A stretch of 64,000 nt of DNA from Leptodontidium sp. MPI-SDFR-AT-0119. Taxonomy: Eukaryota > Ascomycota > Leotiomycetes > Helotiales > Leptodontidiaceae. Positions 23,682-36,239 of the stretch are shown here, in pieces. How positions within the stretch are numbered: position 1 is the stretch's first letter; each line of letters starts with the position of its first letter. The notes under the pieces were generated by a model. That model was not told where the DNA came from. It did no database searches and was given only the letters and a program-made list of their open reading frames with translations. The stretch spans positions 620,001-684,000 of the forward strand of contig JAHLEZ010000027.1 of NCBI GenBank assembly GCA_020726505.1, given 5' to 3'. The position numbers and the translations under genes were made by a program.

Positions 23682-24678
23682 GACCCGGCGTATCTTCCCG
23701 CCTTTCTCGTGCATCGTCTTCCAGACAACAGTCAGCCCTCCCACGACAATTCTCATACCATCTATTCTGTATACAACGGCGATGCTATTTTGTTTCACCG
23801 CTTGGCAGCAACAGTACCATTAAATGATACTCGGCTGTCAACAGCCAATTATCAGAATTACTGCCAATGCATATACAAGTACTATCTAATTAGCGGTCAG
23901 CGTCGCCGACCTTGCTTGCCAGGAGGAGACGCCCCAGAGTCCAGCATACGACCGCTGGTTTACTCTCAATGAGTGGGTGTTACTGAAGTAGACTTCTTTA
24001 CTTTCTCTTAAAAGCATACCGTTTGTTTTCTGGAAAACTGGAATATTATTACCCGGAGTGACAGCATGAACAACGATGAAACCATCCGACATCCGGGAAC
24101 TTCCTTTAGCTGAACTTGCAGCGGACTTTTGAGCATTATTGAAGAAGACTCATACAGCCGAAATATCAACCACAAAATTCATTCCGAGGTTCTGAAGTCT
24201 GCACAGAGAGAGGGAGCCTATAGAGAAGACAGACTTCGTATGTATCCGGCACTAGTCCCAATTTGGACACCTTCTTGACAACTTCCTGGTATCAAAGTCT
24301 CCTCCACTTTCGACGATCACCCAGCAAAGAGATGCAAGATCAAGGATGGCGGACCAAAATTCCTACCTTCTTTACAAAGGTGACCAAAGATATCTCATGT
24401 ATTGAATGATACTCAGGTCAACAATACCCCATGTCCACTGTTCACATTCAGAATAGGGCATTGAAGTAAAGGGAAAATGCAATAAACTCATATCATATCA
24501 CTTTAATCTCTAAGAAATCAGAACAATCATCTGTGAGATGAACAAGATGCTTAGCCCTGCTAACAATGACACTGTGCTGAACGAAGTTATCGACTCAACT
24601 CCGTCAAGCACTGATATACTTCGTCCAAGCCTTCTCCCAGCGCAATATAAATACATCGAATCCCCATCCAGTCCACCC
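23682..24678. other. Intergenic, nothing recognised
   Basis: GC-moderate sequence between the pogo element and the 3' end of the FAD monooxygenase. Short open frames have no recognisable motif. Confidence 0.5.
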
Positions 24679-26037
24679 CTAAAGCTTAAAAAGGTCCAAA
24701 TTTTCCTCCTCGGGATCATAAGCCAACGGTTTCTGGCCCAGGCCAAGCTTCTCCAGTCCAAACGCCTGATATGCCCACATTGCACCCGTAGCCAACTTTT
24801 CGTTCATCGCCAGCTTCCAATTACTCGTCTGTTTTCGAACACCTCCATTCCGCTCAGCAGTCTTGACCATCTCATCCACACGAGGCCGTCTGTGCTCATC
24901 ATACACGCGGAACGTATCTGCGATGCTATATTCGGGCTTCTCGCGAAGAATTCGGGAGAGTAGAAAGACATCCTCGAGTGCCATGGACACTCCCTGACTG
25001 GCATGCGGCTGCATAGCGTGTGCTGCGTCGCCAATTAGGAGACATCTGCCTTTCGACCAGGTGCCGCCCAGTGGTAGTCGGAAGATCGGGTAGAACTTGA
25101 CGACTGACGTTTGATTAACGACTTGTCTCAGCATGTCCCCCCATTCGCCTTGCAAATCTTTCAAGTAGCCTGCCATTGTCAACTTGAAATCGTCGACTTC
25201 CTTTTTGCCGTGTTGCTCCCATCCATCTCGCGTATTGTTCGAGTCTGGCATGGTGACGGCCCGCGAGAAGAACCAGTAAATGTTGTCTTGTGATGCAGTA
25301 CAGGGTGTGAGGGCAAGAAGTCCATCTGTAGTCAAGGTCGCGTTGATGCCCTGGAGAGTGCTGGCTGCTGGGGGAAGCTGGGCAGTAGGTACGATAGAGA
25401 ATACGTTCGAGATGCCCGAGTATTCTGGCACGATGTCCGGATCAACATAAGCCGTTCTTACAGCAGAATGGATTCCATCGCAACCAATCAGGAGATCTCC
25501 TGTATCTGATGTACCGTCTGCAAAGGTTACTGTCACCAATTCGTCGTGTTCGTCAATCTTCACTACCTTTTTATTAAAGTGAATAGGAATCGTAGCTTTT
25601 TGTGCAGCATTCATCAGGACTTCCAACAGCTCAGCTCTCCGGATTCGCAAGTACCCAAATCCAGTTTTCTCCTTGCTCCATCCTGTCATGTCCATCGTGC
25701 CAATGACATGGCCTTTGACTGAGTGCACAGCGAGCTCTGAGCCCGTCGAGCCGCGTGCAAGAAGTTCATCCAATAGTCCTAGGCGCTCAAGCAACCGAAA
25801 ACCGTTGGAGGGGATTCCTAATGCTCCACCCAGTGTTGTTGGCTCTGAACGAAGTTCGTAAACGACGGGTTTGATGTTGTTTGCTTTCTGAAACTGTAGT
25901 GCTGCTGCAATGCCAGCAGGGCCGCCGCCTATGATAAGAACCTAGAAGCAGGCAGCGTCAGTGGACGCACAGGTTATTTTGGCTTGGCGGGCTAGTAGAA
26001 CCCAAGAAAGAAGATTCACCTTGGAAATTATTGCCAT
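24679..26037 (-). CDS. FAD-dependent monooxygenase (salicylate-hydroxylase-like)
   Basis: Two exons, 26037-26020 and 25941-24679, about 426 residues; the intron 25942-26019 (GTGAAT...TTCTAG) is in phase 0. The spliced N-terminus MAIISK+VLIIGGGPAGIAAAL forms the FAD-binding GxGxxG Rossmann motif. LLIGCDGIHSAVR near residue 165 is the DG motif, and CLLIGDAAHAMQPHASQG near residue 315 is the GD motif. Together they define class A flavoprotein hydroxylases that oxidise aromatic or terpenoid substrates with NAD(P)H and O2. Length is normal and there are no lesions. The substrate cannot be inferred. The upstream neighbour on the same strand is a Zn2Cys6 regulator, so a small catabolic or secondary-metabolite module is possible. 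Confidence 0.9.
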
Positions 26038-27156
26038 TTTCGGAAGTTTATGTGGAGACTCAGAGGTTTGCAAATGAGGAATAGTAGACTGTCGATGTTA
26101 GCGATCAAGCTTTTGCGGGGAAGAAAGAGAGAGATAGACTAGAGTAATCTACAGATATTTGGCTTCGTACCAAGCACCGATTGAGGAGAACGTAGGTCTT
26201 GACGCCGTTATATTCATTTACTTCAGTCTTCGCGACGATCTCGCTTTCCGATGGCGATGAGGCTCCGGCTCCAGAGTGTGTGTACAGACCGAAGCTCAGC
26301 CCTTGCTCGGTCGAGTCTAGCAAAATATCCTATGGAGAGCGCCAATATGCCAGGGAACTGGGCTGGTGTGGTGTGATTGTGAGTGAATGTTAGGGGGAAA
26401 GTGTGCTGTTGTTTTAGTAGGGGCTGCCAAGGACTCGGATCGAGATCTCGCACCGAGATTTTACTAACTCGAAAGCCGAGGACTAGCGTTCACGGACCCT
26501 CCACGGATCTTGCCACACCGCTGGACAATCAGTTTCTCCACGAGCTCCCTTGGCCGGGAACCACCGTGTCTGGAACCGTCCGACGTGGGGTCTGGACTAG
26601 ATCTCTGGCGATTTAGAGTTTGGTTTTGAGTTATTAGTCACAGAGTCTAGCGCCTGTCAGGTCAGACCCTGATGAGCTTGACATGCTAGACTTGTCAGAA
26701 TGGATATTAAGATTTTGACAAGTGGGAGGCTTCAGCATCAATGCTTGACGCCTGTTTGGCTAGGCCACAGTGGCACTTTCCAGCTCGAGCTCCACGTTTG
26801 AATGTTCGCCAGAGAAATAGACATGAGGTATCGGTAACATTATGACACCAACACTGCGGACTTATTAAAGCCGATGTAGTGATATATCAAAGAAGTTTGA
26901 ATTTTGAAATAACAGCCTGCAAAAACCTTACGAATCTAGGCTTTGGAGCACGTCAGTTCCTTCATTTTTACTTGGGGTGCTTGTCAGGCCAGGCCAGGAT
27001 TCTGCCCCCCCCCCCCATTCAACCGGCCACCGATAATCTACATGATATTGTCAAAGAAATCCACGATGTCAATATGTTCGAATAAATCCCCAACTATCGA
27101 AAGTGGCATATCGTTGATAGGGCATGATAAGTTTTCCATACTTGGAGGATTTATAG
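26038..27156. other. Intergenic region upstream of the FAD monooxygenase
   Basis: Contains the monooxygenase promoter and the 3' flank of the regulator gene. A run of 12 C lies at 27005-27016. Several short CGG/CCG-bearing stretches around 26.4-26.6 kb could suit Zn2Cys6 proteins, but I see no clear paired site. Confidence 0.45.
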
Positions 27157-29861
27157 CTAATGCCTCGCTGTACGAATAAGACTAGTCTATGTTAGTATGG
27201 GGTGTGCTTGTTTATTGAGTTCAAGTAGAGTGAGTGGAATTTGAGTGGTTTTTCTAGGCTGAGGGCAACTTACAGAATCGGCTGATGAGCTAGGATTTCG
27301 TGGCTGCTGAATGTCCATTCTTGGTTGCGCTGACGCGGCGTCCATGTCCACCTGTATTGCACCCACAGGATGAAGTTTCCCGTTGGCCTCTAAATCGTCG
27401 ACGTACTGTCGTGCAATACCTGCGAAGTTGGAGAGAAGTGAGCTGGGCAGTGATCCTCTAGATGCATATTCGAGGCGACAAAAGTAGCCAGCCACAATGC
27501 CGAGGAGGGATAAGTTGCTTTTTGTTTCGGGGTGAGTTGGATTGTGTACAACGAAGTCGAAAAGGATGAAGAGAGCAGAAAGCGGCATAGAATCTAAGAC
27601 ACTGTGAATAGTCAGACATCATGTTCTCATCGAATACTGAGAACGTTGAGACTAGTGCACAGTTAACATACCAAATTGGTGCATGTGCTTCCGTGTCGAT
27701 ATAGCGCGTCAGCTCAATTACAGTCCGCGCCGCGTGTATAAGTCTATTCTTTGAAGCTGACCATCTGGTAGTAGAGGTCTCTCCTTCCAAATGCAGAGTT
27801 ATGCGGCTGAGAGCAATGACAATGCTCTCGTAATGAAAGCGAATTCGCACAGCGACGGCCATGGAAACATGATCCGGGAAATTTTTTATCTGGAAAAATT
27901 CGCGTGGCCGAAATGTCTCAGGAATTGACATCCGCCATCGCTCCAACTCGTTGCTTATTATGTCAATATTAGCGTAGATGACATCGGCTGGGTTTAAAGT
28001 TGCGCTGATAGAGAAAAGCACTTCATACGCCCGAGATATCAGCCGGCTGAAGCGGGCCATAGTAAAGAACCAGTCGAATCCTTGAAAAACTGCCTCAGGG
28101 GCATCGGGTATTGGACATCCAATGTCGAAGTCGGACAAAATCTAACACTTTAGTTAGAAACCTCCAATTCTCAGAAACTTCTAGCTTGGCGATGCGAATG
28201 ATAACTCACGGAAGCTTTGCTGGAAGCAAAACACATAGTCTTCTCGAGGATGTAAACCACCCAGAAAGTTCGGTAACAAGCGGCTTCGTTTTCCTCCAGA
28301 CAAGTTGCTTTATTAAAATCAAGTAGCTGTGCAATTCTAGCAGCTTCAGCTGTTAACATGTTTCCGATCTGGAGACATGATGAATTGTGCGCAAATATAG
28401 CCTATGAAGAGGCATCAGTTCAAGGAAAGCTGAGTGGGGATTGCATTGTCAATACCATAGAAATTATAGCCTATTAGGAGTCAGTTGTGAAATGGATACG
28501 TGATTTCGAAGCAACTCACTTGCATATTTGCCAATGCTTCTCTGGGAACCAAGATATCTGTGAGTAACCCAAGGGAAATCTGATAGAGCCTCCATGCCGT
28601 TCCTTTCCCGGGATCGAAAGTTCCCCCTTCTTGGTACTGGCATCCGAGCGCGAGGACAGTGTGGTAGAGAGCGCTGAAAGCAGTGCTAGTCTTCAGCAAT
28701 TGGTCTCGACCCGGGCCCATAGCTTGCGACTCGAAGTGGGCTCGATCCAAGAACGGGTAAACTGGGTGAACTTGGTTGAAGTATGCTAGATTTAAAGTTA
28801 TTACCCCCTCAAGCACGGTGTTTCCGCCAGGGTTACCAACCATTGATGTATAATTTGGCATGATCATCAGGAACATGCGCCGGTGAAGATGTACCATTGA
28901 AACTAACCACAGAGTCGGCGGGATTGATATTGCGGTTCATACGCGAATGGATCGCCGCCGCCAAAGATTGGATGTTTTCCCGAAGTCGATTATGACCAAG
29001 ACGTTCGGTTATGGATGCTATTCTTTGTTCGGAGAAGAATGCAAGTCCCGAGCTTCCGACTAAGCAATGTTAGTTACTATCACAGGGTGGTTAAAGTATG
29101 CGATGAGTACCATAGTTGTCGTTGGCCTGTGCCGAGGTTAGAAATGGTGAGTTCTGTCAGTCACGTTTGGTGGCTAACCTTCAAGATAGACCCTTCAATT
29201 TGACGTCGCCCCCTGATGTTTCTGTTTTCGAGAAGGTGGTCGATGTGCAACTTGCTACTCTGGTACCCCCGCTGATGGAGCTGCTGGTGCTGCTGATGCT
29301 GCTGCTGGGGAGACTCCCCCGTGCCTTCGCGCGCCAGAGACTCCCGGCCGGACTTTGGCTCATGTGAAGTCGCAGCTCGTGCTGTCTGAGACGGGGAAGT
29401 GTGTGTTGCGGTCGTTAAGTTGCCTAATGTTTGTCGTATTCTTCTCTTGTTGACGCTGAAGTGACACGGTACCCTCCGTTTCTGGGACGGCAACCAAGGT
29501 CAGCCTATTTCTGTCTCGTCATGACGGAGCTGGGGGGTGACTCACAATGCAGTTCATACATGATTGAGGATCGGGGGTCTCTGTTTGCGCATCTCAGCTA
29601 GCTAGACATTACTGTAGGTCGGCGGTGGGTCCCAAATATAGAAAGGGCTGAGAAGGCCACCTGGAATGGCGACTGCGACCAGGTTTCAACGCGGGAGAAT
29701 GGCCTGTTTGGGACATGGGGGCCGACGAAAGAGTATCGCATTGCAGCGCAGCGCACCGCATCGCATCTTTACTTACTTGGACAGCGCACCTTGCGAGCTC
29801 TGCACTCATCGCATGTAGAGACTAGAAGCTTCCTCGGCAGGTTCATCTCGGTCTGGTCCAT
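27157..29861 (-). CDS. Zn2Cys6 fungal transcription factor
   Basis: Eleven proposed exons: 29861-29777, 29580-29546, 29481-29179, 29126-29111, 29059-28895, 28785-28520, 28470-28456, 28401-28210, 28141-27672, 27601-27274 and 27186-27157. The coding total of 1,905 bases is in frame (634 residues). The zinc cluster CDECRARKVRCP...SCMNCIKRRVPC is assembled from exons 1-3 with spacing C-x2-C-x6-C-x8-C-x2-C-x6-C. A Gln/His-rich tract (QQQHQQHQQLHQ) follows. The fungal-specific middle homology region starts near YFNQVHPVYPFLD and includes RTFWVVYILEKTMCF. It should be a nuclear DNA-binding regulator of nearby metabolic genes. Introns are mostly 49-109 nt with CTAAC branch sites; the first is 196 nt. 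The acceptor of the 28786-28894 intron is the least certain. Confidence 0.85.
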
Positions 29862-31398
29862 TTTGCAAGCAACTTCCCGGGGCCGTAGCTAGCCAGAGGA
29901 TCACACACTGCACAGGGTTGGATGATTTCGAGCGGGTCTGAAGAAGATGCACAACCAAGGAAAAGCAATTTGTCCTGCTCAAGAATCGAGGCGAGCGGTG
30001 GTATAAGGACGGCCACTGGCCGAGTTCATCTGTGGAGTGGAAATCTTTGGCGGAGGTAGACAGGACGAAACTACCTTGACGGAGTGGCAGCAGAAGTAAA
30101 GAAATGCGTTCTACATTCTTATAAACCTAGTGGATGTCTTAAACATCAGCCGCAACTCATGGTGGTCATTAGTTTGAACTAGTTAACTTTTTTGGGCTCT
30201 GAAAAGGGAGGCATAAATTTGACTGAAAGGGATTTCCAGATTTTTGAGGAGCTAGTTTTCCACGTGATTGAAAATACCATATTTGGGATGAAAATTGAGT
30301 GTTTTACCTATTTTCTTTTAGGAGAGAGAAAAACGACTGCTATGTGACTTTCTTCAAACTGCAGGTCACTGCAAAGTATTCTCATCTGATGAACTAACGG
30401 CATAATTCTCAGACCCACGAAAACCGGCAAATTCCTCAAACTAAAGACTACCCTGCACTGTGTCACTATCCGTCATCGTCACTAAGCGAAACGGTCCAGA
30501 TTCTCCATTCCAGCTGAAGAATTGATTCCACCACGAGAGTTTATAGATTATCTCAATGCCATAGCGAAGGCGCATTGCAAGACTCTTAAGCCCGGTATGC
30601 TTTGTAAGGGCCTCGTTCATAACAATTCAAAGGGGCCTATCAAAACCAGCAGGACGGGTCACAGTTATTTATACCTTTGCGGGACTGCGATGGTCGCGGA
30701 ACGCTCCCCGCAAAGACAAGACATGCTGCAGCGGGACTAGCACGGCCGTTCTGGCCACGCCACGCTTTATTCTAATTCCCGTCTGCCCTAGCAGTAGATG
30801 TACGAACGAAAGCGTCGTAGTTTTCTCAGCTTAGATAGGATCTCCCAGAATCAAGCACTGCGAAGCGAGTGCCGAGACCGAAGCCCCGACCTTGTCCAGA
30901 ATAATGTCCCGAGCACTGTTTGTCAAGTGGTGGGGTTGTGTGGCTCAAAATACCCAGGCAGGCTGGACTTGAGGTCGGATCGGATATTGTATTTTCGGCT
31001 TTCGGATATCACTATGAATGTCCGAGAAAGTTAAAATCTTTCAAGGGTTTGGAAAGAGATTAAGCTGTCGACTTTCCGATTTGCCAATGCCATGAAGCCG
31101 CTGAGGAAAAGGGATCTAAACACATTTTCACGGCACTAAAACCGCATGTTGGATATCGAGTTATTCCTTTCCTATGATCTCCATACCAAGTGCTGACTGA
31201 CCTCGCCTGCACAATCATCAATATCCGTGCCATTGGCGAGCCTCGGGGCTCGGAAATTTGGTTTTATTTCTCAAAGATATGTCAACTCCATGACGCGCCC
31301 TCGCCCCAACGTGACTTGCTTTTCGACTCGGAGTGAAGCTCAATCAATCTTGCCACTTACACTCTTCACAATTCCTGGATCTCGGAAAGACAGCAGGC
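29862..31398. other. Divergent promoter region between regulator and transporter
   Basis: About 1.5 kb between divergently transcribed genes, with no gene recognised. It contains the CTTTGCGGG inverted repeat listed separately. Confidence 0.5.
30675..30715. promoter_or_regulatory. Inverted repeat CTTTGCGGG...CCCGCAAAG
   Basis: Perfect 9-bp arms at 30675-30683 and 30707-30715 with CGG/CCG cores, the half-site type bound by Zn2Cys6 dimers. The 23-bp spacing is longer than usual, so binding is speculative. Confidence 0.25.
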
Positions 31399-34300
31399 AT
31401 GGCCGAAGCACCACGAGATGGAGAGGCTGTGGGCAATGGTGAAGGGGATAAGATAACACCAGCTCACACCGTTGATGCTCCAATATCCCCTCCGCCGTCA
31501 AAATCGACGACAATCGGCCATACTCCGCTTGTTTCATCACCAAAGGCGCCACTGCACAAACGAATATGGACGAAAATCGGCTTGACTCCGTTTGTCATGA
31601 TGATCATGTTCAAGCCTGCCGTAGCAGCCACGATCGCAATGGTGATCTACCAGCGTCAAGAAGTGGCTAAGATTTTTTTGAATTTTGGCTATTTGATCAT
31701 CATTGTTTCAATCACGACAGTACCGATTCTTCCAAGAGGGAAATTTCTCCTGAATTTGGGCCTTTCTTTGGTGAGTACTATCTCTTCGTTTGCGGCTTCT
31801 AGATTTGTCTACACCGGCTTAAATTATGGATACTGTGTTCAAAATTCGAGATTACTAATTTACCACAGTCTTTAACATGCTTGGCGGCTGGAATGGTCAT
31901 TTTAGGCCAATATGCCGGAATCAAGGCTCGTGAGCACACAACCGCACCAGGTGCGCCAATTACTGGATACAACTCAACCGCATCCGTTGTGAACGCTATC
32001 TTCTTGATGCTTAATGTCTTCGGTATCAATGTCTTACGCGCTGCTCGGCCGGCATTCAGCATCCCCTCGATTCAATACTCAGTCTTTACCATGGTAGGAT
32101 TTGTTTATGGCCCGCAAGAGCCAACGATAGCTGCCAGCCAACGCTTCGTCAAAGAAGTGCTATATACCTTCCTCACAGGCCAAGCAATTTCCGCGTTTGT
32201 GTGTCTTTTGGTCATCCCAGTTTCCTCCAGGAAGGTGTTCTTCGGGGAAGCTACGGGGTTTTTGCAGAGTTGCCGGAAGTTGCTGAAAGCCCAACTCGAA
32301 TTTGTCGAAGTCCTGAAGCATTCGAAAATATGCGCATCCATCACTGCAAATCTGGAGTCGTCAAAAGAAGAAAAAACATGTGCTCATGAGGATTTGAAGA
32401 AAGATTTCAACAAGAAACTAAAGACTTTGACGACATTAACGACCGACCTTCTTGCCCTCGGCGCAAAACTTCGAGAAGATGTCCTGTTCGCAAAACGAGA
32501 AATTGCTTTCGGGCATTTTCGTGAGACGGACATCCATGAGTTCCATACGATACTCGGAAACATCATGATTCCAATTTCGGGCCTTTCGACGATTGCGGAT
32601 ATATCAGAGAGAATGGATCTTCCAAGCACCGAAGCTGTCAAATTACCGAAATCTGTGTTTGGAAACTCTTCGCAAACGATCCTGGAGAACGATCAGAAAG
32701 CGTGGACGGAATTGGTTCACACAACAGGGACCTCATTTGAAGTTGTGGCCGATGTTCTTGATGAGAGTATCGTACATATTTTGGCATTGCTCAAATTAGT
32801 ACCGGACAAGAAAGCCAAGAAAACTGGCCAAGCTACAGCTGATGTTGAGAAGGATACAGAGCCTTCAGAATCAAAAGATAGAAGCTTTGCAGATTCTTTA
32901 GAGATGAAGATTGAGGACTTTAGAAAGAAGAGATCGAAAATTCTTCATGCTTGGGCTGAAGAGAGAGGTCTTGACTCGGTTTTCAGAACAACAGCAAAGC
33001 ACGCCATGTACCCTCCGTCCGAACAAAATGGAAACGGCGCCAGCATTTCGGCACGAGAAGTTATAGCTTCGAAACGATTACATGTCCTTCTCTATATGGA
33101 GTATCTCCTTTATTCCACCTCTCGAGCCATCTTAGCAGCTGTTCGCTTTGCAGAACAGAAAGTTGAAGACGACACGATGACGAAACAAAGATTCGTCTTT
33201 CCGGCTTTGAGGACTGTGGTCAAGTTGATACGGGGGCTTATCAATGGTGATGACTCAAACCCTGATATGAGCAATTTCGATCAGGTTGATGGAAGTGGTC
33301 AGATCATTCGGTTTGGTGATTCCTTCAATGGGGCAAAAGATCCAGAACACCTTCCACCGAAAAACCTGTGGCAGTCCTTCGGAAATCATTTGAGGGCGGT
33401 GCCAAGATTCTTCGGTTCTGCTCCAGTGAGTTTTGGGGCACGAGTCACTGTTGCTGTCATGAGGTAAGCCTCCATCGTTTCCGATTTAACACTGTCTGCA
33501 TGAGATCACAACAATTGTTGCACTTATTAATTCACGCCGTGTTCAGCATCGCCATAATAGCCTATCTGAAACCCACATACAAATTCTTCATCAAACAGAG
33601 AGTTGTCTGGTGTCTCGCCATGACATCCATGAGCATGAGTCCGACAAGCGGAAGTGCTGTATTCAACTTGATGGGAAACTTGGCCTTTACAGTCTTTGGA
33701 ATGGTTGGTTCGTTCATCAATTGGTATATTGTTGATCAGAAGACTGCTGGTGTTATAGTGTTTTTCTTTTTGTTCATGATGTTTTACTTTTATTTTGCAG
33801 CCAGGTTTCCGCGATTTTTGACTTGTATTGTGGCGGGTGCTTTGACACATGTGTTGATTATTGGTATGTTTGTCCGCAAGACAGCGACAGCGTTCTGTAT
33901 AAGCTAACAGAAACCCAGGATACGAGCTCCAAGTCCGCGTAATTGGCCTACCGCATGCTATTGGTGCCTCCTTCCTCATTCCATTTCAAACACAACATCT
34001 GCTAATATGAATAGCAACCGGTCAACCCTTCTACCCCATCTACGAACTCGCGCCATATCGCCTTCTCACCGTCGGAGCAGGTGTGCTAGTTGGTTATATC
34101 TGGACCATCTTCCCCGTCCCCATCTCCGAAGTCTCAGTCCTTCGTCGCGACCTCGGCGCCTCCCTCTTCCTCCTCGCCAACTACCTCAGTTGTGTAACCG
34201 CCACAGTAGACCTACGAGTCCTCGAACCAAACTCCGATGACGCTGGATTGCTCGAGAGTCATGGCCATAAGTTGGATAAAGTGAGACACGAGGTATTGGT

Positions 34301-34936
34301 GAAGCAGATTGCGTTGTTGAACAGTATGAGAGGGAATTTGGCGTTTATGGCATTTGAGCCAAGGCTTGGTGGTGATATCCCGAAGGAGATTTATCAAAAG
34401 CTTATTGACGAGGCTCAGAGGTACTACTACTTGCTCCCACTCCATCTCTTGTGAGAAACTCGAGAATGCATAAGCTAACAATCACTAGTGTAACAAACTA
34501 CCTAACAATAATAGCCTACGCCTCCTCTTCCTTCCCCACTGCGCACACCAGCTCAACCTGGCTCTCCAGCTTCACATCAACTCGCATCCGAAACCATTCC
34601 GAATCCCACAAACTCATCTCCATCTTATCCCTCCTTTCGGCCTCCATCACCAACGGTCAAGCCCTCCCTCCTTACCTAAAAACCCCCGACTCCTTCCGTC
34701 TCTCAGACGAGATAACTGCTGATGTCGGGACGGTCTTGGATCTTGCCAATGTGGACGAGCCGGGCTTTAGAGCCGTGGCAGTAGTGAAAGTGGCTCAGAG
34801 GTGTGTGGTTGATTCGACGGAGAGGATTGTGGGGCTGGTGAGGGAATTGGTTGGGGAGGTGGATTTTGGGCGGAGGGTTGTGTGTGGAACTGGGGATGTC
34901 AGTGGTTCGAGTAGTTTGTTGGGTGGGGATGTGTGA
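31399..34936 (+). CDS. Large membrane protein of the FUSC/DUF2421 (aromatic-acid-exporter-like) family
   Basis: Six exons: 31399-31770, 31869-33463, 33547-33863, 33919-33963, 34015-34420 and 34489-34936. The coding total of 3,183 bases is exactly in frame (1,060 residues), and introns of 51-98 nt have CTAAC/CTAAT branch sites. The N-terminus is Pro/Ser-rich. A block of membrane helices follows (from LTPFVMMIMFKPAVAATIAMV), then a large soluble loop of about 350 residues. A second membrane block (LAFTVFGMVGSF, VIVFFFLFMMFYFYFAARF, LVGYIWTIFPVPISE) and a cytoplasmic DUF2421-like C-terminus complete the two-halves layout. Fungal members include brefeldin-A-sensitivity proteins, and the fold resembles bacterial aromatic-acid exporters, suggesting efflux across plasma or ER membrane. 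ATG 31399 is chosen over the in-frame ATG 31333 by context only. Confidence 0.85.
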
Positions 34937-35444
34937 TTCGATGTTATGTGGTGGCGCGGAGGGGTGTAGCTGGTTTGTAAAATAGTGGATAATAGAATTA
35001 GATAACGCTGTTATATTGTAATGAACAGCATGAGGCTTGAACTGAGCAGATCGGCGTGCCTCTAGAGCTCTACTTCTATTACTTTTAAAAATATCAGCAA
35101 TCCTACTTTGTCGTAGATCCCCGCATTTGATATGTAGGTAAGCAGGTATGCAAGGATAAAGCAAGCACTTACCAGAGTGCTTTTCTTTGTTCGGTTTTTT
35201 GGAAGGAGATATTGACACTGAGGATACAGGGAATTCATTATCTGTTCAGAATGAAGTTTAGACGAAACATAGTACTTTTTGAAGAATTCGGCATAATATC
35301 TTACAACGAGATGATATTCCGAACCGAGAGTTTTATACGAGCTTTCGTCTGATGTCGGGCATTCCTCTAGGTTTTTTGTTGAGACGCAGCTGGTATGAAG
35401 ATTTTTGAATGGCATTACGGTAACCTCGAGAGTGACTTGGGTTT
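34937..35444. other. Intergenic, nothing recognised
   Basis: 3' flank of the transporter gene; AT-rich with no supported gene. Confidence 0.5.
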
Positions 35445-36239
<795 letters not shown>

